Origin: JAAYEA01 sp012689325
GTDB lineage: Bacteria > Chloroflexota > Anaerolineae > JAAYEA01
NCBI GenBank assembly: GCA_036841525.1
Contig: DAITVZ010000071.1
Location: 1 to 26,170 of the forward strand
DNA: 26,170 nucleotides
Direction: 5' to 3'
Of this stretch, positions 1 through 8,670 are shown in pieces (the first letter of the stretch is position 1; each line of letters opens with the position of its first letter). Under the pieces are notes generated by a model that had not been told where the DNA came from, searched no databases, and was given only the letters and a program-made list of their open reading frames with translations. The translations under genes were made by a program, and so were the position numbers.

Positions 1-720
1 TTCACCATACTCGAGAAGGAAGGCGATGCTGCTCGCGTTGGAAGGGCTCGGATCGGGCGAGAACTCGACCCCTGCGAGTTTTTCGACATCCGGCGCTTCC
101 TCACCCAGGGTATCATCCTTCTCGTCAGGCCGGTACAGGCGATCCTTACTCAGCCACACGAGCCAATCGGCCATTGAACCGGGTGCTGGATAGTGCTTCT
201 CTGCGTCAGTTACTATGCATTCCCACTCAGCACGCAAGCTCGACAGTTCGGCAGGGGTTGGCGAGAGCAGGACCAGTTTCAGACCACCCTCCAGTGGCAA
301 GCGAGGGAGCCTGTCTGCCTCGGAAGTGGCCGCCGCATTGCCGCCAAATCCCTTGTTCCATGGCAATCTCATCTTCCCAATCCGTGCGGCCAGGTACTCG
401 CCCTGCACTGGTCCCAGAATATCGTCCTTAGGAGCCCCTAGATGCCGCCAGCCGTTGAACCAAATGTCATTGAAGCGAACGCCTAGCTGAGGATTCTGGA
501 GAAGGCGCACAATACCATCGATGTGATCATTGTCTATGTGCGTTACTACCAACAGCTCAAAGATAGAGGCTTCTTGCCTGGTCTTGATCCGCTCGCGGAG
601 CGCCTCGTACGTCCGGTAGGTTCCCCCATCGATGAGTAGCCTGTGCACATCGCCTGGCTCGCCATACTCTATCCATAGACAATCCCCGTACTCGGCGGGA
701 ATCATTTCGATGGTCAGCAC
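1..720 (-). CDS. MBL-fold (ComEC-like) hydrolase, C-terminus cut by window edge
   Basis: Minus-strand reading from a GTG at 720 stays open for 240 codons to the window edge, so the C-terminus is missing. The N-terminus reads LTIEMIPAEYGDCLWIEYG, then LLIDGG, then LVVTHIDNDHIDG at about residues 57-69. This is the metal-binding motif of the metallo-beta-lactamase fold in its HxDxDH form (H61, D63, D65, H66), with Asp where most members have His. Similar proteins are annotated as ComEC/Rec2-like hydrolases; the substrate cannot be read from sequence. The GTG start is chosen because AAAGGAGG lies seven bases upstream, inside the end of the CHAT gene. The stop of that gene is only three bases away, so the two are probably co-translated. 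The missing part should carry the D and HH ligands (GDA and SHHG-like motifs). Confidence 0.85.
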   Translation of the reverse strand, partial: MLTIEMIPAEYGDCLWIEYGEPGDVHRLLIDGGTYRTYEALRERIKTRQEASIFELLVVTHIDNDHIDGIVRLLQNPQLGVRFNDIWFNGWRHLGAPKDDILGPVQGEYLAARIGKMRLPWNKGFGGNAAATSEADRLPRLPLEGGLKLVLLSPTPAELSSLRAEWECIVTDAEKHYPAPGSMADWLVWLSKDRLYRPDEKDDTLGEEAPDVEKLAGVEFSPDPSPSNASSIAFLLEYGE

Positions 721-723
721 GGT

Positions 724-3597
724 CTAGCCTCCTTTGGTGTCCAGTATCCAGTCCGCGTCTCCGTACACGGCCAGAGTCAACGCAGCTGGCATGTCATCCG
801 CGAGCAGTCTGCGGCGCACTGCTAGGGCGACCTCGCCGAAAGGCAGAGGGCCTTTCGCGCCCATCTCGCTCAGCGCCTGCACAAAGGCTTGCGCCACCGG
901 CGCAGCGTGGCGCCCCAGCACCTTTGATAGCGTCGTGACCACCAGAGCGGCCTTGGCGCGACGGAAGGGGGCGACAAAATTGTCGAGTGACACATCCTTC
1001 GCCCCGGTCTCGCAGCCCAGCAGAAACACGATGGGAGGTGGAAGGCTCTCGCTGGGGCGAACGTACTCTGTTGCCGTCTCTTTGCCGATGGTCAACGCCT
1101 TGATCTGAGCATTGTCCCCGATCTCCATGGCGGCCATGTCCATGTCGTCGAGAAAAGTGTGAGGCAGCAACATCAGCAGCGAGGGCTTGATCTCGCGCAC
1201 CCTATCTTTCCACTCGTCCCATGTCTCGGCGCGGCCCACTTGTGGACCGATCAGGTCCGCCAGGGTCTTCATCACCGCGTCCCGCAGGGGTTGTCCTGTG
1301 ATATCCACTTTCTTGCTGGCGGCAAAGACCGCACTGTGCAGCGGGTTCAGGCGCTGGCGGCCTGCCACCGGCGACTCGGGAATCAGCTGGTAGTCACCCA
1401 CTTGCCCCCTGTCCTTGCTCGGGTCGAAGGTGTGGCGCTCGATAACGTAACGTAGACCCCAGAAGCCTCGAGGGCAGATGACACTGGACCCAGGCTCCGG
1501 GCAGGTAGCCCTGCAATCGTGTCCATCGCGCCATGCCTCCAGCGTATGCAGACAGAGCTTGGCATCGTCAGCCGGCTCCGGGCGGTCATAGAAGAACTCG
1601 ACGGGCAAGAATCGGTCAAAGTCCATCGCCACGACCTGAATTCGTCCCGCTTCTGGGAGTGTCAGCCCCCAGTCTCTGACCAGGCCTTCGTAGAGCACCT
1701 TTCCATGCAGGGCCAGGTACCGCAGGAACTGAACCGTCTCGGCCGCGTCAGTCGTGGCGTATAGCGTCCCATCCCGAACGATGGTTTCGGCCATTTCGTT
1801 GAGCTTGGCTTTGATGCGGTCGACGGTGTCCTGGAACTTGTCGGTGTGAATCATCTGCGCTTTGCCGTCGGCGATTGCAGTGGTGGTAGGGACACCGGTG
1901 GCATCATGGTTCAGCACGAGTGCCACACTAAAAGGGCGGTGGGACTCGAGGTCCTCCACTGGTCGCACTGTACCTTCGATGCTCAACGTCAGCGGCGGGC
2001 CATCGGGAAGCTCCGCAGGATCGGGCACAACCTGGCCTTCCAACAGGGCGGTCTGCAACACCCGGTTTTGGTGCAGCACTGTGACGCGCCCGCGGAAGGA
2101 GGGGACATCGGTGCGGGTCTGAAAGACAAACTGGCAGGTCGTGCTCGCCCCCTCGCGAGGCAGCCGGATGGTCGCAGTCTGAGGCTCCGGGGCATGGTTG
2201 GGCTCCGAGAAGACGACTTGTAGCTGATGCTCGTCGACGGTCCAATCGAGCTCGTGGTCGGGAAAGACCGCGTCCGGAGCCGGGGTAAGCCATTCTGTGT
2301 CCGCCGGGCCGATGCGCGCCACGAGCACGTGGTGCGCCCCGGCGCGCAAGGCCCTTCTCGCGGGCTGCGGATCCCCTTCGCGAAGCTCGTAGACCTGCCC
2401 CTGAATCCACCGCAGGGCACCTTCGTTCTCAGGCGCATGTTCGCGGATGTTCGGGCCTGCTGCCGCGACAACGCTGGCCCCAGCAATTTCCTGGCCGTAG
2501 CCGAGGCTCGAAAGGATCATCTCCAGTCTGTTGGCAAGTCCTTCTGCCGACAGGCTCTTCTCCTCCGGCTTCGCAATCCCGTGTTTGTGCCAGTACTCAG
2601 GTACCGGGATTTCGGTTGCCGGAGGCAGGCTTCTCAGGTGCCGGATCAGATCCCGGAAGTTGGCTGAGACACGGGCGTCAGTGACCAGCGAACTCGATGC
2701 GAACAACAGCGGAGCCGGGCCCGGGTCACGGTCCCAGGCTTCATGCAAGGCGACGTCCAGCGGCAAGTCGTGAGACAGCTGACGCAGCATCTTCTCGGTG
2801 AACCACGCGTCCCAGTCGCGGGGTACTGAGGCGATGCATACGGCGGAGGCGTTGGTCTCGGATAGCAGGGCCTGCACGAGCGGCTGGGCACGCTCCCAGG
2901 GCTCGTCGATACCGCCAAGCACGAGAACGCAGGAAGCACGCGCCCGTTGGGCCCGTCGGATCAGCTCTCCCAGACCCTCGCGCAGGGGCAAAGGCAGAAC
3001 CAGCACATTACTGGGTTCCGCGCTGGTCCCTGCCACCTCGACGCTGCACAGGTTTAGCCCCCATTGGTCATACGTCTGGCGTAGACGGTCGCGCAGTTGG
3101 CGCGCGTCTGCCTCGGTCAGCGTCCCGACGCGCAACGGCCAGTCCCACCTAGACAACGCGTGGCGGGGTTCGATGCGCATGTACACTGACCTCAGATTCG
3201 CAACCCGGCCCCAGAGCTCTGAGACAAGCCAGGGCAGGATCGACTGGCCCTCGCTATCCGGCTGAATCTCCAATCTGGGTCTGGGCCCCCGCGGATCCCA
3301 GATGAAATGTCCGAAAGTCTCGTCCCAAGCCTGTGACAGCGAGCGTGCGTCCGGCGGTTTCTGGAACCGCATGAATTCATCCGGCTCCACTCCCAGCCGC
3401 CATGGCAATGGCATTACCTCATCGCCTTGGCGGACAGAATCGCGGGCTGACTCCAGGTCGCGCTTCAGTTGGTCGAGGTCGCCCCATGGGGGGAACACCT
3501 CGTTGCATGCCACCAGCACCCCCAGAGCGGCGAGTGCCTGGGCGAAGCTCTCTTCATCCAGTTCGGCTCCCCAAAGACCAAAGTTGCTCCGGCTCAT
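724..3597 (-). CDS. CHAT-domain (caspase-like) protease, large multidomain
   Basis: This 957-aa protein has a C-terminal CHAT (clan CD, caspase-like) peptidase domain at about residues 550-957. The presumed catalytic dyad is His813 in LLMLLPHTFLDD and Cys862 in VFLLGCETG, both after hydrophobic strands as the fold requires. LPVEFFYD and ICPRGFWGLR (707-716) are further CHAT-like landmarks. Residues 440-545 look like a beta-sandwich. Residues 145-325 (DWPLRVGTL, CVLVLGGIDEP, LSHDLPLDVALHEAW) resemble a second CHAT-type fold without a His/Cys pair, which is an inference from pattern only. There is no signal peptide or TM segment, so it is probably cytosolic. The start has GAGGAGG just upstream. 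It sits 15 bases after one MBL gene and 3 bases before another. CHAT proteases elsewhere (for example with gasdermins or Csx30) act on a partner encoded nearby. Confidence 0.85.
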   Translation of the reverse strand: MSRSNFGLWGAELDEESFAQALAALGVLVACNEVFPPWGDLDQLKRDLESARDSVRQGDEVMPLPWRLGVEPDEFMRFQKPPDARSLSQAWDETFGHFIWDPRGPRPRLEIQPDSEGQSILPWLVSELWGRVANLRSVYMRIEPRHALSRWDWPLRVGTLTEADARQLRDRLRQTYDQWGLNLCSVEVAGTSAEPSNVLVLPLPLREGLGELIRRAQRARASCVLVLGGIDEPWERAQPLVQALLSETNASAVCIASVPRDWDAWFTEKMLRQLSHDLPLDVALHEAWDRDPGPAPLLFASSSLVTDARVSANFRDLIRHLRSLPPATEIPVPEYWHKHGIAKPEEKSLSAEGLANRLEMILSSLGYGQEIAGASVVAAAGPNIREHAPENEGALRWIQGQVYELREGDPQPARRALRAGAHHVLVARIGPADTEWLTPAPDAVFPDHELDWTVDEHQLQVVFSEPNHAPEPQTATIRLPREGASTTCQFVFQTRTDVPSFRGRVTVLHQNRVLQTALLEGQVVPDPAELPDGPPLTLSIEGTVRPVEDLESHRPFSVALVLNHDATGVPTTTAIADGKAQMIHTDKFQDTVDRIKAKLNEMAETIVRDGTLYATTDAAETVQFLRYLALHGKVLYEGLVRDWGLTLPEAGRIQVVAMDFDRFLPVEFFYDRPEPADDAKLCLHTLEAWRDGHDCRATCPEPGSSVICPRGFWGLRYVIERHTFDPSKDRGQVGDYQLIPESPVAGRQRLNPLHSAVFAASKKVDITGQPLRDAVMKTLADLIGPQVGRAETWDEWKDRVREIKPSLLMLLPHTFLDDMDMAAMEIGDNAQIKALTIGKETATEYVRPSESLPPPIVFLLGCETGAKDVSLDNFVAPFRRAKAALVVTTLSKVLGRHAAPVAQAFVQALSEMGAKGPLPFGEVALAVRRRLLADDMPAALTLAVYGDADWILDTKGG
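728..735 (-). promoter_or_regulatory. Shine-Dalgarno site embedded in the CHAT gene end
   Basis: AAAGGAGG on the minus strand overlaps the last codons of the CHAT gene and lies seven bases before the GTG of the partial MBL gene. It fixes a GTG start and implies coupled translation of the two genes. Confidence 0.75.
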
Positions 3598-3612
3598 AGG
3601 GTTCTCCTCCTC

Positions 3613-4860
3613 TCAGCCAGACGTGCCAATCGTCACATTGCTAGTGCCGCCTGCAAAGGCATACTCGATGTAGCCGCCGTCGGCCACCTGGATCGTCTGT
3701 TGCAGATCGGCGCGGCTCTTGAGCTTACCCAGGACCTCCTGCCGGGGTACCTCGGGATAGGTCCACTCCTGCTCCCCACGGGCCTGCTTCTCCAGGTCGG
3801 GATAGGCCGAAAGGGCCACGTAGCGTCGGGTGCCGTCGGCCTTTAGCAGTTCACCCAGCACATCCTCAGGCGGCATACCGGTGATACTGCCGTGGTGGCT
3901 GATCTTGAGAAAATGAACGGACTTGACCAGGCTCCGCTTGTTGATCTCCTTCCAGCTGCGCACCTCGGCGTCGCCGGGGAAGAGCAGGCTCCAGCCACGC
4001 CAATTCAGGCAAAACACGATGCTGGTGTTGTTGGCCGCGCTGTCGATGCTCAACAGGTTGTCGCCGTACCCCCGCCGCCGCCAATCCAGCAGATTGTAGA
4101 ACGCGCCAGCATCCACCCCGCGCGGCGGTTCCACGCGGGCCAGGGCGGGCTTCCCCGACGGCCCGATGCCGGCGACAGCCCCAAAGGCGACTGGATGAAA
4201 CTGGCCATAGTAGGTGGCGGTGTCCTCCTCGGGCGCCCAGATCTCGAACGTGGCCTCGCGGAACGGGTGCGTGCCGTTCAGATCCATTCCGCGGTAGATG
4301 TAGTGGGTGTGGGCGGGGGCCAGATCACGCAGGATGCTGACGCAGTCGTCCGTCTTGCGCGGGTTGTTGATTGCCAACAAGCCCCGGACCCAGTCGGTCT
4401 GCTCGTCAGGCGCCGCTTGGAAGTACTCCCTCGCCTCGTCCAGGAACACTTGCTCTAGCCTCTTCCTTTCCTTTGCGTTGGGATGATAGCCGGGGGTCCC
4501 GGGTGTGTAATAGTCCGGGTGAGCGGAGCGGGTCAGCCAGGCATAGCGCGTCTGGAGCTTGTCCTTGATCGGTTGTCCATGGAGCACTTTGGTCTGGTAG
4601 TATTGCAGTCCCTGAACGTGATCCATGTGCTCGTGGGTCATGATGTATAGATCCAACGGCTGGCCTGCCAGCTCGGTCAGAACGTCCGCTACCACCTTCT
4701 TGAAGACGCTATCCTCGCCCCCCTCGGTGACCAGCGAATTGCCCACATCGATCAGGATGTGGCGCAGCGCCGGCGATTCGCCCGGCGCCGCGTCCGGGAC
4801 CGAGATCAGGATCGCATCGCCAAACAAGACGTTATACACTCTCACGCGCAGCTTGTTCAT
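3613..4860 (-). CDS. ComEC/Rec2-like MBL-fold hydrolase, complete
   Basis: This 415-aa protein has a complete metallo-beta-lactamase motif set: LYIMTHEHMDHVQG (H76, H78, D80, H81), LLFPGDAE (D297) and LKISHHGS (H322, H323). The SHHGS form is typical of ComEC/Rec2 C-terminal-type hydrolases, which in characterised cases are nucleases; the substrate here is unknown. No TM segments are present, so it is a stand-alone enzyme rather than a ComEC channel. An insertion of about 200 residues between the first motif and GDAE is longer than in minimal MBL domains. Its ATG overlaps the TGA of the upstream metallopeptidase gene as ATGA, implying translational coupling. Unlike the partial MBL at the window edge it keeps the canonical HxHxDH, so the two are not recent duplicates. 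Confidence 0.9.
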   Translation of the reverse strand: MNKLRVRVYNVLFGDAILISVPDAAPGESPALRHILIDVGNSLVTEGGEDSVFKKVVADVLTELAGQPLDLYIMTHEHMDHVQGLQYYQTKVLHGQPIKDKLQTRYAWLTRSAHPDYYTPGTPGYHPNAKERKRLEQVFLDEAREYFQAAPDEQTDWVRGLLAINNPRKTDDCVSILRDLAPAHTHYIYRGMDLNGTHPFREATFEIWAPEEDTATYYGQFHPVAFGAVAGIGPSGKPALARVEPPRGVDAGAFYNLLDWRRRGYGDNLLSIDSAANNTSIVFCLNWRGWSLLFPGDAEVRSWKEINKRSLVKSVHFLKISHHGSITGMPPEDVLGELLKADGTRRYVALSAYPDLEKQARGEQEWTYPEVPRQEVLGKLKSRADLQQTIQVADGGYIEYAFAGGTSNVTIGTSG

Positions 4861-6551
4861 GGTAGTACCCCCCTCGCCAGGTGAAACGTCCGAGCGATGC
4901 TGGCGATGCGCATGGTCCGTTCAGTGGTTTCGACGCTGGCTTCGAAACGCAGCGGGCGGCCGTCCGGGCCCAGACGCGGAGGGCCAGGTCTAAGCACCCC
5001 TTCGTCCACCAGCCGCCCGAGCATGGCATCGCGATCGGCCTGCTGCACGGCATGCTCACCCGGGTGTCTTTCTGGGTTGGACGTCAGCAACACCCGGAGC
5101 TCTCCCGTCTCCTGGTCCCAGGCCATGGTCGTGCCACAGGCGATCGTTCGCCGGCCAGGGAAGCTTGGGCCCAGGCGGTTCACCTCCTCGTGATACCACC
5201 AGGCCTTGAACAAGCACTCGGCTACCTTCTGATCGTTCGGCTTGCCGTCCTTCTTCTTGTGGCGATACTCGCGGTCGACCTGCAGCCTCGGCTCGATATG
5301 GAACTGAACCCCTGGTGGGATCGCCAGGAGCTGGCGGCCCCTCTCGCTGTTGGCGAAATCGTAAGCCGCCCAGTCGCTGTCCACCAGGGCCTGAAGATCA
5401 ATGCCCTTTAGGCCGTCCGGGGGAGGAGGCGTCACAGCGAGCGCTTCCGGACCATCGACCATGTGCCGCCGGACAAACTCGTCGCACAGCCACTGGCGCT
5501 CCTTCTTTTGCCTGGGGTAGGCGGCTTGGTCAGGCGCGATGATCGCTCGCCCATAGTCGGCGAAGGAGATCTCGCCAGGGGGCAGATAATCGAGGGCACG
5601 CATGACCATGCGGCGGAACTGCTCAGCCGCCAGTATCAGGGCCTTGCCCGAAACGGGATAATCATCTGGGCCAGAGGCGAGCTGTCGCTTGCGATCCTCG
5701 TGCATCCTGACCAAGACGCTGAAGAGCGCGGCGGCCAGGACCCGGCACAGATCATGCTCCTCGCTGCGGACATGTGAGCCCAGGACCAGGTCCTCATCGT
5801 ACAGGTTGCGCAGAGCCCCTGTCCCTCGCTCCATGCCGAACTGCTCAGCTAGGGCGCTGAAATGGGTGGACTGCTTGATCGAACCCCTGGTCTTGGCGAG
5901 GACGGCTTCGCGGAGGGTAGGGCTGTCGATGGAGACCAGCAGGGCGGCCAGGTCGGCAATCGCCTCGTGTAGGGCGCGCGACTGCGGCGCAATGGCAGAC
6001 CAAAGGTGCGGCGCGATGCCGTCCAGGATGGCGTGGCCGGTTTCGTGAGCGACGATGTCGCGCGCCAGGCTGGTGTAGACTATCTTCCGCTTGTCCACGT
6101 GGCTGGGGAAATAGAAGAACTGGAGGCTATGCGAGTAGCATTCGTAGTAGGCGTTCTCCATCTGGCCGGCGCGTGGCACGACCAGCAGTTGCGGAGCTTC
6201 GAACGCCCAACTGACCTCCCGGCCCAGAACGTCGCTCTTCTGGAACATCTGGATAGTCTTGAGCACTGTCGCGAAAACGCTCACCTGATTGAAGGCGCGG
6301 GAAGTGATGTCGGGCGGATCTGCTATATCGTAGCGCCCGAGCGTCTTGCCAGGAGGGGGCGGGACGTATCGCACTCCCGGTTCCAGCAGGCCGGTCTTCT
6401 CGTCAAGGTCGAGCACGGCGACCTGTTTGGTCACTGGCCCGTCGAGGAAGAACTCCTCACTGGTGACTTCAAAGCCCTCGGTCTGTTCCGCCGTCCGCAA
6501 TGGCGCGAATTCGCCGTCGTCCACCATCATCTTGACTCGAACCTTTACCAT
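4857..6551 (-). CDS. HETGH zinc metallopeptidase (gluzincin-like)
   Basis: This 564-aa protein carries DIVAHETGHAILDG, giving the zinc-binding HExxH at residues 169-173. LHEAIADLAALL follows, with Glu196 as probable third ligand and Asp200. HExxH followed about 20 residues later by an ExxxD helix is the gluzincin (M4/thermolysin-type) arrangement. No signal peptide, prodomain or TM segment is evident, which is unusual for the M4 family and points to an intracellular enzyme. Residues 1-160 contain beta-rich sequence, and the C-terminal 250 residues have no recognised domain. The start is supported by AGGAGG upstream of the ATG. The 121-bp gap before it is one of the larger ones in the cluster. 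The target could be a neighbouring gene product such as the toxin-like protein; this is inference. Confidence 0.85.
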   Translation of the reverse strand: MVKVRVKMMVDDGEFAPLRTAEQTEGFEVTSEEFFLDGPVTKQVAVLDLDEKTGLLEPGVRYVPPPPGKTLGRYDIADPPDITSRAFNQVSVFATVLKTIQMFQKSDVLGREVSWAFEAPQLLVVPRAGQMENAYYECYSHSLQFFYFPSHVDKRKIVYTSLARDIVAHETGHAILDGIAPHLWSAIAPQSRALHEAIADLAALLVSIDSPTLREAVLAKTRGSIKQSTHFSALAEQFGMERGTGALRNLYDEDLVLGSHVRSEEHDLCRVLAAALFSVLVRMHEDRKRQLASGPDDYPVSGKALILAAEQFRRMVMRALDYLPPGEISFADYGRAIIAPDQAAYPRQKKERQWLCDEFVRRHMVDGPEALAVTPPPPDGLKGIDLQALVDSDWAAYDFANSERGRQLLAIPPGVQFHIEPRLQVDREYRHKKKDGKPNDQKVAECLFKAWWYHEEVNRLGPSFPGRRTIACGTTMAWDQETGELRVLLTSNPERHPGEHAVQQADRDAMLGRLVDEGVLRPGPPRLGPDGRPLRFEASVETTERTMRIASIARTFHLARGVLP

Positions 6552-6672
6552 GCTATCATCCTCCTGTCAGCGCCCGGTGCCTGGTGTGGCGCTATGGACG
6601 GTCTCGTCTCACCAGCGGCGCACGGAGCCGGCCGCCACGACCGCGCAGCTGCCCAGTCCCATACTGATATGC

Positions 6673-7323
6673 CTATGGAAGGGGCTGCGTCCGATAGTCG
6701 ATGACGAAAAAGCCACGGAGGGCTTCCCCAGTGGATTGCCTCAGCTTGATTCCCTCCTTGGGTTTGGCCAGGTTCATCAGCAGAGCGGGAGCCATGTTTG
6801 GGTGATTCGGGTCGTAAAGATAGACGCTCAGATCTCTGGTGACCGGGTCGAGATCATAGCCCGTAGCCAGCACCTGATGGTTCAAGGCAATGTCGGCAAG
6901 CCTGTGCGCGCGAACCAGCACCAAGACAGAGGGTTCCCCCGCCGATAGCTTCTCCCGCAGCTTGGGGATCTCCCACCCGACCATGGACCGAGCCAGAGCC
7001 GGATCGTCTCGCATCATCCATTTGACGAGCTTGGGCACGACTCCCCCACGGAGACTCTTCACCTGCCGCGTCACAAGATAGTTGAACAGCTCGGCGCCGA
7101 TCTCATCAACGGAGGCGGTGTCCGGGACAGGCCGGTGCGCGCCAAAAAAGTCGCGCGCCGCAAAGCACATCCCGCCGCACAGGCCATAGACCAGATGGTC
7201 CAGCCGGAGCGGGTTGCGCCTGCCAAAGACAGCCTGGCGCGTCACCGAGTCCGGCAGGGCAAACCTGTTCACGAATCGAAAGCCGTGATCGCTGGGAGAA
7301 AAGTCCGTTCTGATAGTCTCCAT
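6673..7323 (-). CDS. Papain/C39-like cysteine peptidase-fold protein
   Basis: This 216-aa protein has GLCGGMCFAARDFF (residues 47-60), LNHQVLATGYDL (147-158) and VYLYDPNHP (167-175). The Cys...His...Asp/Asn order and spacing fit a papain-like fold of the C39/NlpC type, with Cys53 as likely nucleophile by analogy to CGSCW of papain, His149 as base and Asp171 or Asn173 as third residue. There is no signal peptide. I chose the ATG at 7323 rather than one six codons upstream because GGAGG sits seven bases before it and the upstream ATG lacks a ribosome site. It could be a peptidase, transglutaminase or deamidase-like hydrolase; no family name can be given with certainty. It adds a third peptidase fold to the cluster. 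Confidence 0.75.
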   Translation of the reverse strand: METIRTDFSPSDHGFRFVNRFALPDSVTRQAVFGRRNPLRLDHLVYGLCGGMCFAARDFFGAHRPVPDTASVDEIGAELFNYLVTRQVKSLRGGVVPKLVKWMMRDDPALARSMVGWEIPKLREKLSAGEPSVLVLVRAHRLADIALNHQVLATGYDLDPVTRDLSVYLYDPNHPNMAPALLMNLAKPKEGIKLRQSTGEALRGFFVIDYRTQPLP

Positions 7324-7330
7324 GCTTTTT

Positions 7331-7335
7331 CCTCC
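7331..7335 (-). promoter_or_regulatory. Shine-Dalgarno site deciding the cysteine-peptidase start
   Basis: GGAGG on the minus strand lies seven bases before the ATG at 7323 and inside the six-codon extension that begins at an upstream ATG, so the downstream ATG is preferred. Confidence 0.65.
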
Positions 7336-7381
7336 GTTCATGCCTTCCGCGGCGCAGCCAGGGCGTGAAGCAGCTGGGCCA

Positions 7382-8518
7382 TCAGGACTTGCCGGACTTG
7401 CCAGCCTCCTGTTGCCCCTGGCCGGTGAGCCGCTCTCCCGTCCCTCGAACGAATCGCCAGATGTTCCAAGGCACCGTGCCGATCAGGAAAGAGACAGCAA
7501 CCAGCACCCGCGGGTCGGATAGGTCCAATTGCACCTCGCTCCCAACCAGGGTCAGCTTGACCGTGACAAGTGATAGCAGGAGCACGAAGATCAGGGCCAG
7601 GAAGGGCACGGCGATGATCAGCGAGATGTGCATGATGACGCCCTCGCGATAGAAGTTGCGCTGCCGCAGGTATGTTCCGGTGGTGATGATCAGGTTGATG
7701 AGGATGCCAGCAAGTCCCCACATGAAGACTTCCAGGAACCGCCACGGCTCGTCCTCCCAGAAGATGCCCTTGGTTCCCAAGCTATCGGTCATGCGCCGTA
7801 CCGTCTCCAGGCGTGTGAGCGCCTCATCATGCTTCCCTTGCTGGACCAGCCCTGAGACCTCGCTCGCCAGCTTGGCCATCAGCTCCCTATCGGCCGTGCT
7901 TAGCGTCTCAGAGTCCGCGGGGAAGACGGCGGCCAGGGTAGTCGTGAGCTGCCCGATCGCCGCAATGAGCTTGGCGTCCTGAGCCGCTTGGGGCCTAGCG
8001 CTATCTGCCCGGGCGACGGTCCCGGTTGCTGTGGCCGCTTGAGCCACCTGCTGGGCTTTGGCGATTCCTTCCCTTGCCTGGGCGATCACGGTCGTTAGGG
8101 CCAGGCTGACCGGCCTGGGAGCCGGGGCGATAGCCAGGTGCAATACAATGTAGCACACGATCAGGGCGGCCAAGCCGGCGCAGAGGCCTCGGAAAAACCT
8201 CTGCCCGGTTGCATCGTCCGGCGTTCCGGAGAGGAACTCCAGGTCGAAACGAAAATCCGTCTTGTCTCCATCGAGTTGTTCCTGCTGAGGTTCGCTGGGC
8301 AAGCTCTTGTCATGTAGAGCGACAAGAGTCCAAGCCCCCTGTGCAAGATTGAGGTCGAACTGGCCGTTGCTGTCGGTCATGGTCGACTTGGCGGTTCCGT
8401 CGTCCGACACAGCCTTCACCACAGCCCTTCGCACCGGGTCGTCGCTGCCCTGGCGGCAGACCCTGCCTGACGCCTTAACCACTGGCTTCGCTGGCTCCCT
8501 CTGGTTTTGCTCGGTCAT
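7382..8518 (-). CDS. Four-TM protein with carboxypeptidase-regulatory-like domain
   Basis: This 378-aa protein starts MTEQNQREPAK. Residues 14-95 look like a small transthyretin/carboxypeptidase-regulatory-like beta-sandwich: ASGRVCRQG, then DSNGQFDLNL and GAWTLVALHD. Hydrophobic segments follow at about 109-131, 262-282, 294-320 and 337-357. A charged, Ala/Gln-rich, probably helical stretch (140-250) lies between TM1 and TM2. It therefore sits in the cytoplasmic membrane with a soluble N-domain. An open frame extends 30 codons further upstream, but the ATG at 8518 is chosen because AAGGAG lies eight bases before it. It is the only clear integral membrane protein of the cluster, so a role as anchor, receptor or membrane-damage partner for the toxin-like protein is possible but unproven. 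Confidence 0.8.
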   Translation of the reverse strand: MTEQNQREPAKPVVKASGRVCRQGSDDPVRRAVVKAVSDDGTAKSTMTDSNGQFDLNLAQGAWTLVALHDKSLPSEPQQEQLDGDKTDFRFDLEFLSGTPDDATGQRFFRGLCAGLAALIVCYIVLHLAIAPAPRPVSLALTTVIAQAREGIAKAQQVAQAATATGTVARADSARPQAAQDAKLIAAIGQLTTTLAAVFPADSETLSTADRELMAKLASEVSGLVQQGKHDEALTRLETVRRMTDSLGTKGIFWEDEPWRFLEVFMWGLAGILINLIITTGTYLRQRNFYREGVIMHISLIIAVPFLALIFVLLLSLVTVKLTLVGSEVQLDLSDPRVLVAVSFLIGTVPWNIWRFVRGTGERLTGQGQQEAGKSGKS

Positions 8519-8526
8519 GTCCTTCG

Positions 8527-8532
8527 CTCCTT
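8527..8532 (-). promoter_or_regulatory. Shine-Dalgarno site deciding the TM-protein start
   Basis: AAGGAG on the minus strand stands eight bases before the ATG at 8518, favouring that start over an ATG 90 bases upstream. Confidence 0.6.
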
Positions 8533-8555
8533 GTCTGCAGGGAGGCGTGCCTGCG

Positions 8556-8670
8556 TGGTGGCCCTGATGGTCTGAAGGCCAGGCCACCAGGGACCACCAC
8601 GGCGACACGGACTCGTGGCGATCTTGCGGTAGCGAGACGTCCGCGCGCCCGATGCCAGCTCGCGTCTCGC
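8556..8670. other. Intercistronic gap with two inverted repeats
   Basis: The 183-base gap between the toxin-like gene and the TM-protein gene holds two perfect 8-bp inverted repeats: TGGTGGCC (8556-8563) with GGCCACCA (8582-8589), and GCGAGACG (8632-8639) with CGTCTCGC (8663-8670). Neither is followed by a T-tract, so they look more like mRNA processing or stability hairpins than intrinsic terminators. The toxin-like gene may thus be expressed at a different level from the genes after it. Confidence 0.4.

Noticed and set aside
174..490. Overlapping plus-strand ORFs of 82 to 91 codons
   Set aside because: All lie antisense to the MBL gene, whose metal-binding motif and ribosome site are clear.
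8519..8608. N-terminal 30-residue extension of the four-TM protein
   Set aside because: No ribosome site for the upstream ATG, while AAGGAG precedes the internal ATG by eight bases; the extension is not signal-peptide-like.
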